A stretch of DNA of 64,000 bases from DASVRZ01 sp038228695 (GTDB lineage: Bacteria; Verrucomicrobiota; Verrucomicrobiia; Chthoniobacterales; DASVRZ01), in assembly GCA_038228695.1 (NCBI GenBank), contig JBBRPA010000015.1:4997-68996 (forward strand). The letters are read 5' to 3'. A model generated the notes under the pieces. The model was not told the origin of the DNA. It was given only the letters and a program-made list of their open reading frames with translations, and made no database searches. Within the stretch, counting starts at the first letter, position 1; the number at the start of each line of letters is the position of its first letter. The position numbers and the translations under genes are program-made. Positions 62,871-64,000 of this stretch are shown here, in pieces.

Positions 62871-63803
62871 ATGCAGACCGAGCAGGAAAAAAACATCTTA
62901 CTAGCTTCCGTCTCGCGGTCCTTTTATCTCACCATCCGCGCCCTGCCCAAACCGTTGCGGCAACCGGTGCGCACCGCTTATCTGCTGGCCCGCGCCGCCG
63001 ACACCATCGCCGACACGGTGGACATTCCCGTGCCCGATCGCCTTACACATTTGCAACGACTCCGGGCCATTTTGGCCAACGACGAAAGCCCCGAGCGATC
63101 AATCGGAATCAGCGCCGCAATTTCTCCGTTTCAGTCCAATCACGCTGAAAAGATTCTCATCACCCATCTTCCCGAAGTGATGGCTGAATACGCAACGCTC
63201 GATCCCGCCGATCACGCCGACGTCAAATGGGTGCTCGAGCAGATCACCGACGGACAGGAACAGGATTTACTAACTCCGCAGCTAACCTCCGATGCACAGC
63301 TCGAGCGTTACACCTGGTTAGTCGCCGGATGCGTCGGAGAATTCTGGACCCGGCTCGGCGTTAGAAAATTCACCGGCTACGCCACTTTGCCCGACTCGGA
63401 AATGCTCACTCTCGGAGCCGACTTCGGGAAAGGCCTCCAATTGGTTAACATCCTCCGCGACCTCCCTGCCGATCTCGCCAACGGACGGAACTATCTCCCC
63501 GACCTCGCCGATTACGGACGCTGGAAAGAGCGATCTGAGCAATTGCTCGATAACGGCTGGAAATACGTTCTTTCCCTGCGTCAGGCTCGCCTCCGTTTCG
63601 CCTGCGCCCTCCCCGTGCTCTTGGGCCTGCGCACCCTGTCACTCCTCGGACCACAACCGCCCCAAACGAGGCTTAAAGTGTCGCGAGCCGAAGTCCGTGC
63701 CCTTTTTTTCCAAACCGCACTCCGCTGCGGATCACGCTCCGCGCTCGAAAAATACCGCCGCTCGTTAGGTTGCTTGGCTCAAAAACAGGAGTCGTCCAGC
63801 TAG
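62871..63803 (+). CDS. Squalene/phytoene synthase family protein
   Basis: 310 residues from ATG 62871 (a TTG at 62859 also fits). Trans-isoprenyl synthase motifs: SVSRSFYLTIRALP, first Asp box AYLLARAADTIADTVD (D-x-x-x-D), YTWLVAGCVGEFWTRL and second Asp box GLQLVNILRDLPADLANGRN. Condenses two C15 or C20 diphosphates head to head. Given the alignment of motifs, presqualene/squalene for hopanoids (HpnC/HpnD role) is as likely as phytoene; the partner genes are not in the window. Confidence 0.9.
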   Translation: MQTEQEKNILLASVSRSFYLTIRALPKPLRQPVRTAYLLARAADTIADTVDIPVPDRLTHLQRLRAILANDESPERSIGISAAISPFQSNHAEKILITHLPEVMAEYATLDPADHADVKWVLEQITDGQEQDLLTPQLTSDAQLERYTWLVAGCVGEFWTRLGVRKFTGYATLPDSEMLTLGADFGKGLQLVNILRDLPADLANGRNYLPDLADYGRWKERSEQLLDNGWKYVLSLRQARLRFACALPVLLGLRTLSLLGPQPPQTRLKVSRAEVRALFFQTALRCGSRSALEKYRRSLGCLAQKQESSS

Positions 63804-63806
63804 AGT

Positions 63807-64000
63807 AATACCCATTTGCCCACTGCAAATGGTCTTATGTTTGGTTACTTAAAACCTGTAGGGTTGACCTATTTATAGAAACTCAGCGGGTAAGAACCAG
63901 AGGTCCGTAGGACCGACATCTAACGGTAAGCCTCCGAAAACCAGAGGTCGCACCTACGGCGCTTCATCCCTCTCCTTTTGTTTTTCTATAATGATTAGGC
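63807..64000 (-). repeat. MITE-like structured repeat, copy B (inverted)
   Basis: Reverse complement of 14012-14205 with only a few differences, mostly C/T, plus one extra base near the ACCATTTGC hairpin. TTATAGAAA (63873-63881) and TTTCTATAA (63983-63991) enclose 119 bases as in copy A. The element continues past the window edge. It begins a few bases after the stop of the squalene/phytoene synthase gene, so its hairpin may end that transcript. Confidence 0.8.

Overview
The window is about 58% GC by eye, densely coded, and looks like chromosome of a member of the Verrucomicrobiota. The grounds are circumstantial: an exosortase with a fused EpsI-type domain, a PEP-CTERM protein, secreted proteins with the C-terminal 'DPDGDGLPN' calcium-type motif, a Trp-rich helical-repeat protein, and many genes with no clear Shine-Dalgarno. 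I saw no rRNA, tRNA or CRISPR.

Layout. 0-5.4 kb: two TPR proteins (one with a glycosyltransferase-like C-terminus), an exosortase and a GH8 glycosidase, probably extracellular polysaccharide/protein sorting. 5.5-10 kb: a purine/nitrogen operon (NCS1 permease, AGXT2-type aminotransferase, uricase, XdhC). 10-13.7 kb: a YHYH protein, then a fusion of an MbnP-like copper-binding domain to a MauG/CcpA-type di-haem enzyme, the most interesting single gene here. 13.7-14.9 kb: a gene-poor scar with a broken PIN toxin remnant, a MITE-like repeat, an orphan antitoxin-like gene and tandem repeats. 14.9-18.3 kb: large secreted FG-GAP/metalloprotease protein. 18.5-22.4 kb: polyamine ABC transporter potD-potB-potC-potA with a ladder of mini-ORFs before potB. 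22.5-33 kb: PEP-CTERM serine protease, phosphoesterase, cNMP-binding protein, lpdA, aldo/keto reductase, secreted propeller protein, stress-type membrane proteins, phosphosugar mutase, serB. 33-37.3 kb: membrane glycosyltransferase-like protein, LysM protein with a degenerate L,D-transpeptidase domain, accA. 37.5-41.1 kb: response regulator, two PilT-family ATPases and a receiver-like protein (type IV pilus retraction). 41-52.5 kb: acetyltransferase, adenine deaminase, nadA, lipoprotein, UbiD, MmsA, dihydropyrimidinase, concentrative nucleoside transporter, pseudouridine synthase. 52.5-57 kb: oxidoreductase, VIT-family transporter with a small membrane protein, repeat proteins. 57-63.8 kb: proB-proA, HTTM protein, acetyltransferase, DUF362 protein, squalene/phytoene synthase. 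The window closes with an inverted copy of the repeat at 14 kb.

How it fits together. Nucleobase, nucleoside and polyamine uptake and breakdown recur (NCS1, uricase, XdhC, adenine deaminase, dihydropyrimidinase, MmsA, NupC-type carrier, Pot transporter), which suggests an organism scavenging nitrogen from organic matter. Dihydropyrimidinase, an aminotransferase able in principle to use beta-alanine, and MmsA would cover most of reductive uracil breakdown. The exosortase at 2.5 kb could process the PEP-CTERM protease at 22.5 kb. All function calls rest on reading motifs; no database search was run.
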